Assembly (NCBI GenBank): GCA_021186555.1
Contig: JAJKFL010000011.1
Location: 34,914,923-34,978,922 of the forward strand
DNA length: 64,000 nt
Reading direction: 5' to 3'
Origin: Reticulitermes speratus
Taxonomy: Eukaryota; Arthropoda; Insecta; Blattodea; Rhinotermitidae
Shown: in pieces, positions 29,885-41,614 of the stretch
Layout of the letters: each line of letters opens with the position of its first letter
Numbering within the stretch: the stretch's first letter is position 1
Translations under genes and position numbers: made by a program
Notes under the pieces: generated by a model
The model's input: only the letters and a program-made list of their open reading frames with translations
What the model was told of the DNA's origin: nothing
Databases searched by the model: none

Positions 29885-32800
29885 TGTGGAGAAATTCGAG
29901 TACTTTAGCTCCGATGCTCAAACGATCCTCTGCCTCTCTCGTAGTCCTACTGTAGACTATATTTTCCTCGTGCTCGTTTCGAGTAGCTGATAAATCCATG
30001 GGACGTATTAATAAGGAAATTTGATGTCTGTAGAGTGTGGGTTTGGCGTTAACTTCCTCTCGATGATGCAAGCCTTTCTTATCTCAGTAAATGGGCCGGA
30101 TTTGTTCGGCTGCTGCTGTGCAGTGGAGTGTCGGCCGGTTGGCACCCACCCCTGCCAAATTGGAGATTCAGTAATGAGAGACAAGGAAACGACCGTCGAC
30201 CCTATAATTTGTTTTACAGTAATCTTCTTATATATATTATCTTTTATATACAAACCGCTACTTGTTGTTAACTGCTTTTAATATAAATACATGAGGTAAG
30301 CCACACATCCTTTGTGATCATTGCTGGCAGACAAACAGGAAGGAACGTACGTGACACTTGGAGATAGCACATCAGTTCCTCAAGGAATGTGACGTCAATA
30401 AACCATGTGAATGAGCGATTACTTTAGAAAGAGCTGCTTTAGAAATTAGGGAGTGATCAGCCGATTGGAGTTTGATTGCATCAGGGCTGTCTACACGACA
30501 GAACTCACATTCAGTTCTAGGACATTTAGAGATATTGCCAGCTCCTTCGTTGTATTTGAGCAACATCACATTAAGTCTAATCCACTTCCCGCTTCCGGTC
30601 GGACCAACTTTAATTTTTACTATACACAGAGCAGGAGGAAAGAGACGGGTCTGTACGGACTGATTCAACTTGCTGTTTGAAGGATCTTACTGGATATTTA
30701 AGTAAATACCTGACCATCTAATCCAAGCCCTATTCTCCAGTTAGGTACATGAAATAGCTCCTGCAATAGACTTTGATTTAGTAAAGCCCTTTACATAATT
30801 TTAATTATTTTCATATTTGTCGCATTTCTTATTTTAAAAGATTACGTTGACTCGTTGCAGCTATGAGACAGTCTCGTCACGCAGTTCGGTTATGCACTAC
30901 AGAAGGGTAACCGCAGACATTTCCTCATTCCCTGCAATAGGATTCGAATTAATGTTGAAGGAATAACACGCTGCTCTGTTCATTAATATTACCTGCCTGA
31001 ACACGTAACAGCACAGTTCTGAATCTGAAGTGCCTTATGATTTGATGAACTGTCTTGGTAACATTGAGTATGGGTTTATAATCGGGAGAGTTTCCGTGTT
31101 GGGTAAGGTATGCTACCGAGTTTGTATCCAGAACAATGTTAGGGTCTACAAAAGACGAATGTAGTTTTCAGGGTCTTATAACTAATGTCTTGTCACAGTG
31201 ACGTATTATGTATTAACCAACAAGTTCACCCAGTGTCACGTGACTGATAAGCATACAGTGTTTCGTGTGTATCTTGTAAACCCTTACGTATGCCAGTTAT
31301 AACTCCGTGTAAGTTCCTGTCGACCTAAAGGCGATGTTTCAGGGCGGCCACTGCGACTCGTAATTATCTCGTAGCACCTGCGCACTCAGACTACGTTGTG
31401 TATTTCTTTTCATCCACTGTTCGCACCGTAGGGGAAATGTGGCTAATAGCACTGGGGGGGGGGGGGTCGGCTGTGGGTATTAGGAACTTTAATTTACTAA
31501 GGATTCAAGTGTATAAATATGTGGATGATTGTTTATCTCCTGTAATTTCATCACCCAGGTGGCCCTTTGCAAAATATTTGTGTTTTTTATTTCTCTTTCT
31601 TCAGTTCAGTTTTCCAAAAAAACTGTTCTCAGAACAAATATTGGAGCAGTGTTTGCCCCCATGCACCCTCCAAATAACTGATGAGGTGTGCACATTACAC
31701 TGTTCACACCTCTTCAGTTATTTGGAGAAAGACTTGAACTGCCCGTCTGTGCTAAATATATGAATTAATTTATTTTCGGTTGCTGTAAGTATATAACGTC
31801 TTATTTCAGTTTGTACGTTTGACCTTATTTTCCGTGGCAAGCGGACGTTCGTGCAGTTATGTGACTGTCATCCTTTTTGGAAAAGTTACGTACTTTTTTT
31901 ATTTTCTAAATAAATCTAAATAAGTAAACCAGTTGAATTTCCGAGTCATATAAAAAAATATCAACTAGTTAATAATGCTGTTGCTGTGTTTGGTTTCACA
32001 CGTGATCTGTCGCAGGAGGGGAATAACATAAAAACGTACATTAGAGATCAGCTGAAAGAGTGAGAATGACTGTCTGTAGTTATTGGTACAGAGATATGTA
32101 GTTATATTGGTCAAGTGCACAAAGCTGCAAATTATGATGACGTCAGTTGAAAGCCGACGGTAGCGTCAGCAGCACACTTCTGCTGTACAAAGTGAGAGTG
32201 CGGGCGCTTATGGGTTTTGGTGCAGAGGTGGAATGAGGGTGGCACCTAGGATGAACTGGGCGCAGATGGGAGTATGATATTAAAACTGGTCGTGAAGACG
32301 CGGGGTAATAGTGATTCATCTAGATTTTGTAGGTGTCTTGTGAACACAGTAATGGACTGTCGGTTTCCAAACAGTGCAGGAAATTTCTTGATCAAAAGAG
32401 GAAGTATCAGCTTTGAATGAAGTCTGCTGCATGCAGTCAGTTTGTCAGTTTCAGTTTGTTGACATCCTTCCTTATTGTTCACAGTAAACTGACTGCTGAT
32501 GTCATTTGGTCCGTCGTGACATCCTGTGTGTGTGTGTGTGTGTGTGATCGTTACGATGTTAACCGCTGTGCTGTACTATTTGTCAATAACATTCCACACA
32601 ATGCAACCTGCTCTCGGTTCACGCCCCTCAGCTGTGTCCCCACATCGCACGCACGTTATCAAACACCCTGTCCCTCCAGTGCTCATCTCCATGTTCCATT
32701 TGGGTACTAATGTGGCTCAGAAGTGAAACTAACTAATCCACGTGTTTCCCTTTATCTTCGACTTGATGTAGGTTTCACGTGAACTTATGTGGGGTGTATG

Positions 32801-35291
32801 TTACTAGTGTCTAACAGGGATTATGTACACATATCATTTCACGCTACCAGAGTTTGCCCAGTTGCTTCACTCCGACTCTCTTACTGTACACGTTCATTGT
32901 ATAAATGAACATTTCTGTATAAAGTACAGATGAAGATTATAATGTGGGTTTGCAGCGCTTGCGCACTGAACATTCTCAAAAACTGTATGCTGCAATATTT
33001 AATTCAATGAGGCTGTCTTTAGATTTCGTGGTACACAGTTCAAGTCATAGTTAACCTACACCTACGTCCGCACACGTAAACACACGTAGGAAAACAACTT
33101 TTGGAATCAGTTTTAAATATTTATGCAACAAGTAAATCTACAGCATTTTTAGGACCTGCTGCGTAATCTGTGTTTTATTTTCCACAAAATTCTGTTTATT
33201 TCATAATTATATCTTTTTTTTAAATAATTCTCATGTTTTTCATAAACCAAGCTCTGCAATTTAAATAGGCACCCCACTAGGATAAGTGTTAATTAATTTG
33301 ACTCTACCCTGACACTGCACAATTGTGTTGCCTGTCCATAATACAGATCTCCATAGACAATCAAAGACAGTTGCTCACTAAAATAGACAGATAACCGCGT
33401 TAATGTGTCCAGTTATCATAAACCGTCCCGTTAGATGTCACCCGTTACTTCAGCGATACACTGTGACGCCACTCACAAACACAGTGCTTTAACTTCAGTG
33501 ACAGTAGCACAGCGCTCAGTGTCGTGTTTACAGCACCAGTTGGTGGTGGGGAGAACTGCACTTCAGGTGGGGAAGTAAGAGGAGGCTGGAGAAAACTGCG
33601 TAATAAGGAGCTTGATGATTTGTATGTAGGGGAGGATGATGAACTTACGGAGGTGAGATTAATGGGAATGTGACCCATATGCGAGAGAATAGAAATGGGG
33701 GGAGTAGAGGTAGAGGTCCACTCATTCTTAACCTCGGCACTAGATGTAGGTGAGTTGTCGACCTCACTCCTTGGCCGCCCTACCCACGGGAAAGAACACC
33801 GGTACCGACTGAATAGGATCCTTAGTGGACTTCAGAGGAGGTCCGGACAGAGTAGGTGATAATATGTACTGAGTATGAATACAGAAAACTGTCAGGGTAA
33901 GAAGACTTGGGAGAACTAGACGTAGATTACATTTCATTCTGTAGTCTATCTTACGACAGGTCCGTAGCCTCTTCCAAAGCGAGTTCTCCATTGAGTGCGA
34001 TCTAGTGCTTCCTCTTTCAATTTCCAGTATCTTCTCTTTTCCTTAAGGTAATCCAGTTGCTGCTTACGTCTTTTCCCTCGTCTTCCCGTCATTTCTATCG
34101 TTCCTTCTAACTTTCCTTCAATCACGTGTTTCAGAAGGCAGTTTCTACGCAAGATGGGACCAATCCAGTTAGCCTTTCTTCTTTTTATTGTATGCAGGAT
34201 ATTCCTCTCCTCTTTGACTCTGTGTAGATTACAGGGAGGAACAATATCAACCCTCAAATAAAGAGGTGGATATATATATATAATACAGCGTATCGTATTT
34301 GAGAGTGAAAACAAAGCTTCGTGTTTCACAAGATATTTTGAATTGTGAGCCGCTGATAGCACCTGAAGAAGACCTCTGCTCCATATAGTGAGCTGCAGAA
34401 TTAATACGAATGCTAATGCTGAACACACAGAATATATTTTGTACAGGAAAACTGCCTGTCGACACATTTGAAATTCTACGGGTACATTTAACTATACGAA
34501 ATTTAGTCACACGAACTCACATAATTCCATAAAACCCTTCTGTATCATCGAAAGCCGCTAATAACAGAACACGGATATCACATCTCTATTAATTAGTGTC
34601 ACATATTCATTCAAATGTGCGCCATGAACAAGGAGACACACTATAAAATACAGAGCATGTGCACGGTAGATACAGTAACGAGGTGTGACAATTGCTAAAT
34701 TAATTTAGAACAATTGATAGAATTCGTCGCGGTGTAGAAATGTTTAAACAAACACCACTAAAGCACAATCACAAATTGTATGTTATTATCTGACTTCTCA
34801 CAACTCCAACATGTTTCGGTCAATCATATAGCCATCATCAGAAAAGCATTCAATATTACATATATAATTAGTAAGGCCCGTGTAGATTGTACCTAAACGA
34901 AAAAATAAATTATATTACATAAGCTTCGATAGCAAAATATTTATTTTTATTTCCGTTTCTCATCATTTTTGCGTTTAGGAATTCCATTTTAGTTAGGCAT
35001 TATGGAATGACTTTTCTTTAAGGACCGTTTAAAACCCCAAACATGTCAGCACCAAGTAGTAACACTTGTTTACTGTCTGTTAATATAGTTACATCGTATT
35101 TTGTTCTATATTTGGAAGGTTCTACATAGCTTTACTGCAACTCATCGTTGCTTCCTTTACCGCGAGGATACATTTGTATTTATACATTTAAAAACAAATA
35201 TATATACAAGTAAACAACATAAAATAGTACGTTCATAATACATAAATACATAAATACAATACATAAATGCTACCTTAAACTCACGAACATC
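29885..35291. repeat. I1 intergenic block, copy 3 (longest)
   Basis: Homologous to copies 1 and 2 and complete through the 3' flank of B3. Contains a G-tract (31443-31453), old non-LTR remnants (32230-32440 and around 33850-33930), a (GT)n run (32523-32547), the RTE-like insertion at 33932-34222 and a decayed hammerhead-like motif (34806-34846). No gene is supported. Confidence 0.75.
33932..34222 (-). mobile_element. 5'-truncated non-LTR element with 10-bp TSD
   Basis: Minus strand encodes the C-terminal end of a reverse-transcriptase ORF: RRKANWIGPILRRNCLLKHV, a TGRRGKRRKQ stretch and EEALDRTQWRTRFGRGYGPV before TAG, with a short 3' tail ending GAATGAAAT. Flanked by GTAGATTACA at 33922-33931 and 34223-34232. 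I1 copy 1 (about 3063) shows the uninterrupted site, so the insertion occurred after the blocks split. The family is widespread in arthropods; clade (RTE-like) is a guess from the short tail. Confidence 0.8.
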
Positions 35292-37646
35292 TTACGTAAC
35301 TCTTTCATAAATATGTTCTGTTGCACAGTCACTCTTTGAGTCCAACTCTGTCAACGATCTAGTTGGAACTTGCTCGTATGATGACCCTAGTTCGTAGACG
35401 TCATTGTTTTGGGGAGTACTCGGAGTACCCGAGCTGTCCCTCAGTCTCTTTACGAGTACAACCAAAATGATACCTCCAGCAATAAGAGTAAAACCCGACA
35501 GTACACCAATCACAGTTATCATTGTCATTTGGGAAGGGCTTCCGTTCGTGTCATTGATAAGTAAAGACTTATTTGTCTGGATGTCGCTTTCAGGAAGGCT
35601 GTGACTGACACGTAAAGCTTTCGTTGTCTGGTTGTCGCTCTCAGGAAAGTCCTCAGCAACTTTTGATTCTGTAGCTGAATTCTGAATCAAAACTGCTGTC
35701 TTCAAATTTGGATTGTCGCTAACACAAGACTTTACTGATGTATTTCTGTGGGGGCACAAGGCATCTATCACGTCCCATGTACATCGCCTGAAGTGTTTTG
35801 GAGACGAACATTTCAGCGTCATTTTGTGTTTCAATTCCCGCCATGCTTCACCTAAAGCAGAACAGTCACACTTCCACGGATTCCCTGACAGGTCCGTAAC
35901 AGCTGTTGTATGATTCAACCACTTCACTGATGCAGCATCCAGCGAGTACAAACGGTTTGAACTTACATTCAGTGACACAAGGTCGAACGTTCGGTCAGAC
36001 GTTCCAGAATGTCTGCTGGACGGGAAGTATAACTCGAAGTTGAAAGAGTGTATCTTATTTTGAGCCAGGTTTACGTGTTTCAGATTGGACAGTTGGTGAT
36101 TCTGGCGGTTTGTACTGATTGAGAATGACTCAAATACAAGTGGGTTGAGCTCTTCAATACTGTTATTCGAAAGGTCCAGGTGAACTAGTTGTTCCAGTCC
36201 GCGAAATGATGAGTTGCTGATCTCTGATATGTTGTTCGCAGAAAGGTAAAGACTCCGTAAGTTCGTACAGTCACTGAAGATATCTGGTCCGAAACGTTGC
36301 AACATGTTACCAGACAGATTGAGCGTTTCGAGCTGCCCTTGCTTCCTGAATACAGAGTGGCTAATATATGTTATCCTGTTTCGCGATATGTCCAGGTACG
36401 TTAGATTCATGCCAGCTAACAGACCTGTCTGGTTAATGTCAGCAATATTATTTCCCGATATATCTAAACGACGTAGCCCGTTGTTATTTCGAAATGTTGA
36501 TGCTTCAATGTTTTTAATACTGTTCCTCCCCAAATCAATGCTTAATAAATCCCTATTGTGAATAAACGTTTCTGAATCTATTGTAACAAGCTTGTTGCAG
36601 CTCATTTCTAAATACTTCAGTCTTCTGTTATTCCGAAATGTTGAGCGATGAATTACAGTTATGCTGTTTCTTTCCAAGTCAATGGTTACCAATTCTGCAT
36701 TGTGAATAAACGTGTCTGGATTTATTAAAGTAATTTTGTTTCCTGCTATGTCCAAATGACGAAGCCTGCTGTTATTTCGAAATGTTAAAGGATGGATCTC
36801 AGTAATACTGTTGCTTGCCAAATAAATCCTTTCTAAGTTACCGTTGTGAATGAACGTGTCTTTGTTTATGGACCTTATTTCGTTATTAGATATATATAAG
36901 AAACTCAGTTTCCATTGATATATAAATGTTGATGAATGAAAGTCAGTAATTCGGTTGCTTCGCAAATCAAGCACCTGTAGTCCTGCGTTGTTTTTGAATG
37001 TGTCTGGATGTATTGAGTTAACGCTGTTGCCTGACACATCAAAATGTTGTAGTGCGCTGTTATTTAGAAATGTTGACGACTGAATATCAATAATATTGTT
37101 TCTTTCCAAATCAAGCCTTTCTAGTTGCCTGGTGTGAATGAATGTGTCTGGATTTATCAAAATGAGTTTGTTTTCTGATACATCTAAATGACGTAACTGG
37201 ACGTTAGTTTGAAATGTATAGGCGTGGATGTCAGTAATACTGTTCTTTGCCAATGACAGCCAAACTAAACGTGTGTTGTAGTAGAAAGTTTGATAGTGCA
37301 GTGTTGTTATACGGTTGTCATACAAATCCAAATTCTCAAGATAAGCAAGACTATAAAAAGCTATTTGCCATATCTTTGTTATATTGTTCCGTGACAAATC
37401 CAGATATGTCACTGATGTGATGTTCCAGCGTAGAAAGCGATCTTCCTCCAGCTCAAGATAGGTAGTTCCAGTGACTAGTAATGCACTTACTGCAGAATGG
37501 AACATGTGTTGCGTCGTGTCTGTTACGTCACTAAACAAATTTGTACATGTTGCCTGTTCACCGTCGCACTTACACACACTGGGACACAGTTCTTGTGAGT
37601 TCACTTGTACTGCAGTCACGATCACAATCACGATCTGCACGATCAT
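35292..37646 (-). CDS. LRR receptor B3 (784 aa)
   Basis: Signal peptide, LRRNT (CPSVCKCDGEQATC), about 20 LRRs, LRRCT (NPWKCDCSALGEAWRELKHK), then an unusually long stalk of about 75 residues in which PESDNQTTKAL and PESDIQTNKSL form an internal duplication. A GSPSQM motif leads into the transmembrane helix (about 709-732). The 52-residue tail has NNDVYELGSSYEQV and ends EHIYERVT. LRRs 10-18 closely match LRRs 12-20 of A1 although the tails belong to different classes, evidence of segment exchange. Single exon, no disruption seen. Confidence 0.95.
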   Translation of the reverse strand: MIVQIVIVIVTAVQVNSQELCPSVCKCDGEQATCTNLFSDVTDTTQHMFHSAVSALLVTGTTYLELEEDRFLRWNITSVTYLDLSRNNITKIWQIAFYSLAYLENLDLYDNRITTLHYQTFYYNTRLVWLSLAKNSITDIHAYTFQTNVQLRHLDVSENKLILINPDTFIHTRQLERLDLERNNIIDIQSSTFLNNSALQHFDVSGNSVNSIHPDTFKNNAGLQVLDLRSNRITDFHSSTFIYQWKLSFLYISNNEIRSINKDTFIHNGNLERIYLASNSITEIHPLTFRNNSRLRHLDIAGNKITLINPDTFIHNAELVTIDLERNSITVIHRSTFRNNRRLKYLEMSCNKLVTIDSETFIHNRDLLSIDLGRNSIKNIEASTFRNNNGLRRLDISGNNIADINQTGLLAGMNLTYLDISRNRITYISHSVFRKQGQLETLNLSGNMLQRFGPDIFSDCTNLRSLYLSANNISEISNSSFRGLEQLVHLDLSNNSIEELNPLVFESFSISTNRQNHQLSNLKHVNLAQNKIHSFNFELYFPSSRHSGTSDRTFDLVSLNVSSNRLYSLDAASVKWLNHTTAVTDLSGNPWKCDCSALGEAWRELKHKMTLKCSSPKHFRRCTWDVIDALCPHRNTSVKSCVSDNPNLKTAVLIQNSATESKVAEDFPESDNQTTKALRVSHSLPESDIQTNKSLLINDTNGSPSQMTMITVIGVLSGFTLIAGGIILVVLVKRLRDSSGTPSTPQNNDVYELGSSYEQVPTRSLTELDSKSDCATEHIYERVT

Positions 37647-38111
37647 TGTGGGGAATTCACGTATTTTGCACCTCTGCTCGAACCGTCTCCCATCTGTCTG
37701 ATAATCGTACTGTTAAATAGATTTCTTGACGTGTTCTCTAGCAGTAGCTGATAATGTGTAGTTTAACTTCTGTATCATGAAGTCTAATGTCTGTGGAGGG
37801 GGGCTGTGAGTTATATTGTGGGGGGGGGGGCTGTGAGTTATATTGTGGAGGGGAGCTGTGAGTTATATTCCTCTCGTTAGTCTGCAGTTGAGCCGTGATC
37901 AGACATTAACAGAAAGTGCAGGTCTTATGTCATTACGTCGAACAGGATTTGGCGAACTGCTACCGCACAGTACAGTGGCGATTGTGGTATAATTTACACT
38001 GCCTTGTGTTACCGTGACTATTTGATTGGTGGTAATTAATATGGGTTCACATTCGGGAAGGTTATCGTTTTTTATGTCATGCTCTGGCCGAATTTGACCT
38101 CAACATAGTGA
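37647..38111. other. B3 5' flank with short direct repeats
   Basis: Includes three copies of GCTGTGAGTTATATT with G-rich spacers (37806-37870) and otherwise unassigned sequence. Confidence 0.5.
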
Positions 38112-38365
38112 TGTGGGTCGATCCCAGTGACCGCGCGGTTTAAGGCGTGGCTGTTCGGCTGCTCGCTTGCTGGGATTTCGGGTTCGAATCACGCCGGGGA
38201 TATAGATGTCTGTCTCTTGTGAGTGTTTGTGTTATAGGTAGAGGTCTCTGCGACGGACTAATCACTCGTCCAGAGGGGTCCTACCGACTGTAGTGTGTCT
38301 AAGTGCGATCGTGAAGCCTCGATAATTAGCAGGCCCTGACCCACCAGGGGCTGTTGCGCCATGGA
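38112..38365 (+). mobile_element. SINE family 1, near full-length
   Basis: tRNA-like head with A box (CCAGTGACCGCGCGGTTTAA) and B box (GGGTTCGAATC), then the family body to GGGGCTGTTGCGCCATGG. The head resembles a tRNA with a long variable arm (Leu/Ser type). It is not a working tRNA gene because the 3' half continues as SINE body. Confidence 0.85.
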
Positions 38366-39111
38366 ATAAATTACTGATGTACGCTAAACAGAAATCCATT
38401 TATTAAGATTGGTTTCTAACCTCTCGCCAGATGTTTATATAAAATATGAATCAGGGCCTTCAGCTGATTACCCTTGACTGATCATCAGACTATAAGGGTT
38501 GTCTTTATATCATGTAAGCCATCTGTTACTCGGTATTTATTCGAATCATCTCGTTTTTAATCTCAAATAAGGTTTTTCTACGAGCGAAACTTTCAAATAT
38601 TTGGCTATGGATGATGTTAACTAAATAAATCCTGAGTTACTGATTTTGCTTTTGTTCCATTAAGGTGTCTAGGAATATTTACAAAGCTACAAATTACAGA
38701 AATGTGTTTGTGTAATTAAATTATTTTTAGTAATCAAACGCTCCTTTGAGCCACGTTTCATAAAGACCTATATGGACTGAGTTACTTACATGATCCTTTT
38801 ATCTGTAAGTATTCAATCATCACGTCGGCCGTTCCCCAAACCATCAAGTGTACTAATCAAACAAACGTGAAGTGATAAGATTTGTTACATAATTGACATT
38901 TTCACGCGTAACTTTTCCTTTAGCAAACTGTGATAAGCCACGTCTCACTCACTGTTTGTGAACACGCTTACTGATAAAATACAGCATTTATTGTCGCAGC
39001 ACTGACTCCGGTTCCACTGTCTGAATGTTCAAAGACTGCTGGAATTTGTAACAGTTTGTCTCAGCCGTTTAAGACTAAGAATAGCCTGAATTATATTTGA
39101 TGACTCAGCTC
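38366..39111. other. Unassigned DNA
   Basis: About 750 bases with no recognised gene or repeat, apart from a degenerate GATTACCC...TGATCATCAG region near 38470 that is vaguely like retroelement 3' ends. Confidence 0.45.
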
Positions 39112-39566
39112 GTACCGCGCAGTAAACACACTCCGTCTCAGTTATACAAACCAGTCAGTTAATGCTGTACAGTGAAATAATCGCTGTTTGTTCTGAGATC
39201 CACACAAAACACATAAATACAGTCCGTACCGCGCAGTAAACACACTCCGTCTCAGTTATACAAACCAGTCAGTTAATGCTGTACAGTGAAATAATCGCTG
39301 TTTGTTCTGAGATCCACACAAAACACATAAATACAGTCCGTACCGCGCAGTAAACACACTCCGTCACAGTTATACAAACCAGTCAGTTAATGCTGTACAG
39401 TGAAATAATCGCTGTTTGTTCTGAGATCCACACAAAACACATAAATACAGTCCGTACCGCGCAGTAAACACACTTCATCTCAGTTATACAAACCAGTCAG
39501 TTAATGCTGTGTAGTGAAATAATCGCTGTTTGTTCTGAGATCCACACAAAACACATAAATACACTG
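39112..39566. repeat. 114-bp tandem repeat, four copies
   Basis: GTACCGCGCAGTAAACACAC begins at 39112, 39226, 39340 and 39454, a 114-bp period. Copies differ by only a few bases (for example CTCCGTC, CTTCATC). No coding signal. Confidence 0.95.
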
Positions 39567-39837
39567 TGTGGGCAGAACGTAGAATTTGTGAATGTTAAAA
39601 CCTGGTGGTATGTAAAGTAACCTTTGATCCTTAAAGAGTTAATATCAAATTTGAGTTTCTCATGGCTCTGAATATAAATATCATGGTCTTTTGTCATTTG
39701 ACGTCTGACAGATTGATCTTGACTTCAATTAAGTGGCAGTGGAGGTCTAGTACTTCGGTTGGTCCCTGTGTTTCCCGTGTGCAGGTCTGAAAGGCGGACT
39801 TGACAGTGAAATAGATTTGCTACGGCAGACGTGGGGT

Positions 39838-39869
39838 TCTTTCTTTCTTTCTTTCATTCTTTCTTTCCT
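39838..39869. repeat. (TTCT)n microsatellite
   Basis: About eight TTCT units with one interruption, close to the end of a SINE copy. Confidence 0.9.
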
Positions 39870-39904
39870 AGTCTGACCTCTTCTACCTAATCACTGTAGG
39901 TGTA

Positions 39905-40122
39905 GAGGTTTGTTGTTACACCAGATCACACTCAATAACTCACACACCTGGTAGGACTCCTCTGGATAAGGGATCAGCCCGTCGCAGAGACCTCTACCTG
40001 ACAAAACACAACACTCACAAGAGACAAATATCCATGACCTCAGCGGGATTCGAACCCGCAATCCCAAGAAGCGAGCGGCCGTAGACCCACGCCTTAGACC
40101 GCTCTGCCACTGGGATCGGCGC
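39905..40122 (-). mobile_element. SINE family 1, minus strand
   Basis: Read on the minus strand: CCCAGTGGCAGAGCGGTCTA head, GGGTTCGAATCCCGC B box, then the family body with AGAGGTCTCTGCGACGG. The 3' end is degraded. Confidence 0.85.
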
Positions 40123-40343
40123 AGACGTAATGTTCTGAGTAGTACATTGCAGCTGTGTACAGAAACGTAAATAATAACTTGTGTTCACACAACTGCAGTT
40201 CAGTGTAACAGTACTACACAGCAGGAATACACATCGTTCTCTAAACGTCTGTTACAGTTAACTGAGTACGGTGCATCCCGTAGTGTTTACATACAGATAC
40301 ACCAACAGTTGACAGCCCAACACAACAGTTATTAATTCAATTT

Positions 40344-40383
40344 CAGCTACATGTTTCGACTTATGTTAAGCCATCCCAGGCTG
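40344..40383 (-). other. Hammerhead relic with intact stems
   Basis: Minus strand: stem I CAGC/GCTG, stem II GGCTTA/TAAGTC, GAAA, short stem III AC/GT and the cleavage-site A are preserved, but the core reads CTGGGA instead of CTGANGA. The stem sequences differ from those at 25812 while pairing is kept. Confidence 0.45.
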
Positions 40384-40611
40384 TGTACACATGTACAAAA
40401 AGTATAGTATGCACTGTATGCGTAATGTTAAAAATTTCAATATCATTTTTTACATCCGCTGAGTCCACGTACTGTGGCTTGTCACGTAATATTCAAGTCT
40501 TGGTAGCCATGTTTCTATGTACCTTGATATGCAGTGACATTATAATTCGAAATAAGACCTATAAAACATAACCCATTGCGCTGTGAAGTCCGATTTTCAC
40601 ACTGTACCAGG

Positions 40612-40832
40612 TAGCAGTGGGGGCGATATTTTTCGCATCCGTCCAGACCGGCCCTGGGGCCTACCCAGCCTCCTATACAATGGGTACCAGGTCATTCCCG
40701 GGGTAAAGCGGCCGGGGCGTGGTGCTGACCACCCACCCCCAACTAGCGCCGAGGTTAAAGAAAGAGAAGAGCTATACCTCTACTCCCCCTCTGGGCCTTC
40801 ATGGCCTGTTCTAGGGTGAACTTTACCTTTCC
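40612..40832 (+). mobile_element. SINE family 2, 5'-incomplete
   Basis: Matches the family-2 body: GTCCAGACCGGCCCTGGGGC, GTAAAGCGGCCGGGGCGT, AACTAGCGCCGAGGTTAAAG, CTACTCCCCCTCTG, GGTGAACTTTACCTTT. Other members lie at 50430-50625 (-), 56983-57160 (+) and 61720-62005 (+). Confidence 0.8.
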
Positions 40833-41028
40833 CAGGTAGCAGAGCATCAGAAGAGTCCCTTATTGTATGAAGCTGGCCGTATTTCAGTGGATTTTAATTT
40901 GTTACGTACTGCGTATACTAACATTTTTGTTAATGTAGCCAGAGACATGCGGTACAGGCTAGCTGTGCTTCCGAAACGTCGTATATGTCTAGTATACTTC
41001 AGACGAAGGAAGGTGTCAGACGTGAAAC

Positions 41029-41287
41029 TTTTTTTTCCATGACACAACAGCCCCTAGTAGGCCAGGACCTCCTCAATATCGAGGCTTCACGATCACACAC
41101 TTTAGACACACCACACTCGGTAGGACTCCTCAGGACGAAGGACCAGCCCGACGCAGAAACCTCTACCTGACAACACACAACACTCACAAGAGACAGACAT
41201 CCATGCCCCCTGCGGGATTCGATCCCATACTCCCACAAACAAACGGCCGCAGACCCACGCCTTAGACCGCACGGCCACTGGGATCGG
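41029..41287 (-). mobile_element. SINE family 1 with A-tail
   Basis: Full-length on the minus strand: tRNA-like head at the right, body, and a T-run at 41029-41036 that is the A-tail in minus orientation. Confidence 0.88.
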
Positions 41288-41614
41288 CCGAACAACTTTA
41301 TGACGTTAAATGTACATAGTTATTGTTTTGTCGCCACGTTTATCATTAGTCGTATTCATACTGCAATATTATTTACTGTTTATCTGCTTACAGTCCTTCT
41401 GCCAAGGCTTACGGTTTGTTTTTCTGTTTATATTGACCTTTTGTTACAAACGTACATTACATATGTACTTCCATGCTGCATATATTATGTTCATGACAGT
41501 ACATTAGTACTGGTATCATTACGTGTGATGTCTATCTAAAAATGCATGTCCAACAACAACAACACACTGAAATCAACAACAACACACTTGTGCTAATTTT
41601 ATGTTTCAAGTAGA
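41288..41614. other. B1 3' flank
   Basis: No gene or repeat recognised. Similar in composition to the B2 3' flank, with CAACAACAACAACACAC just past the gene. Confidence 0.45.

Noticed and set aside
38112-38200. tRNA gene candidates at the SINE heads (also near 40040, 41220, 45207, 50560, 54640, 57760)
   Set aside because: A and B boxes are present, but acceptor stems do not close and the sequence continues into SINE bodies.
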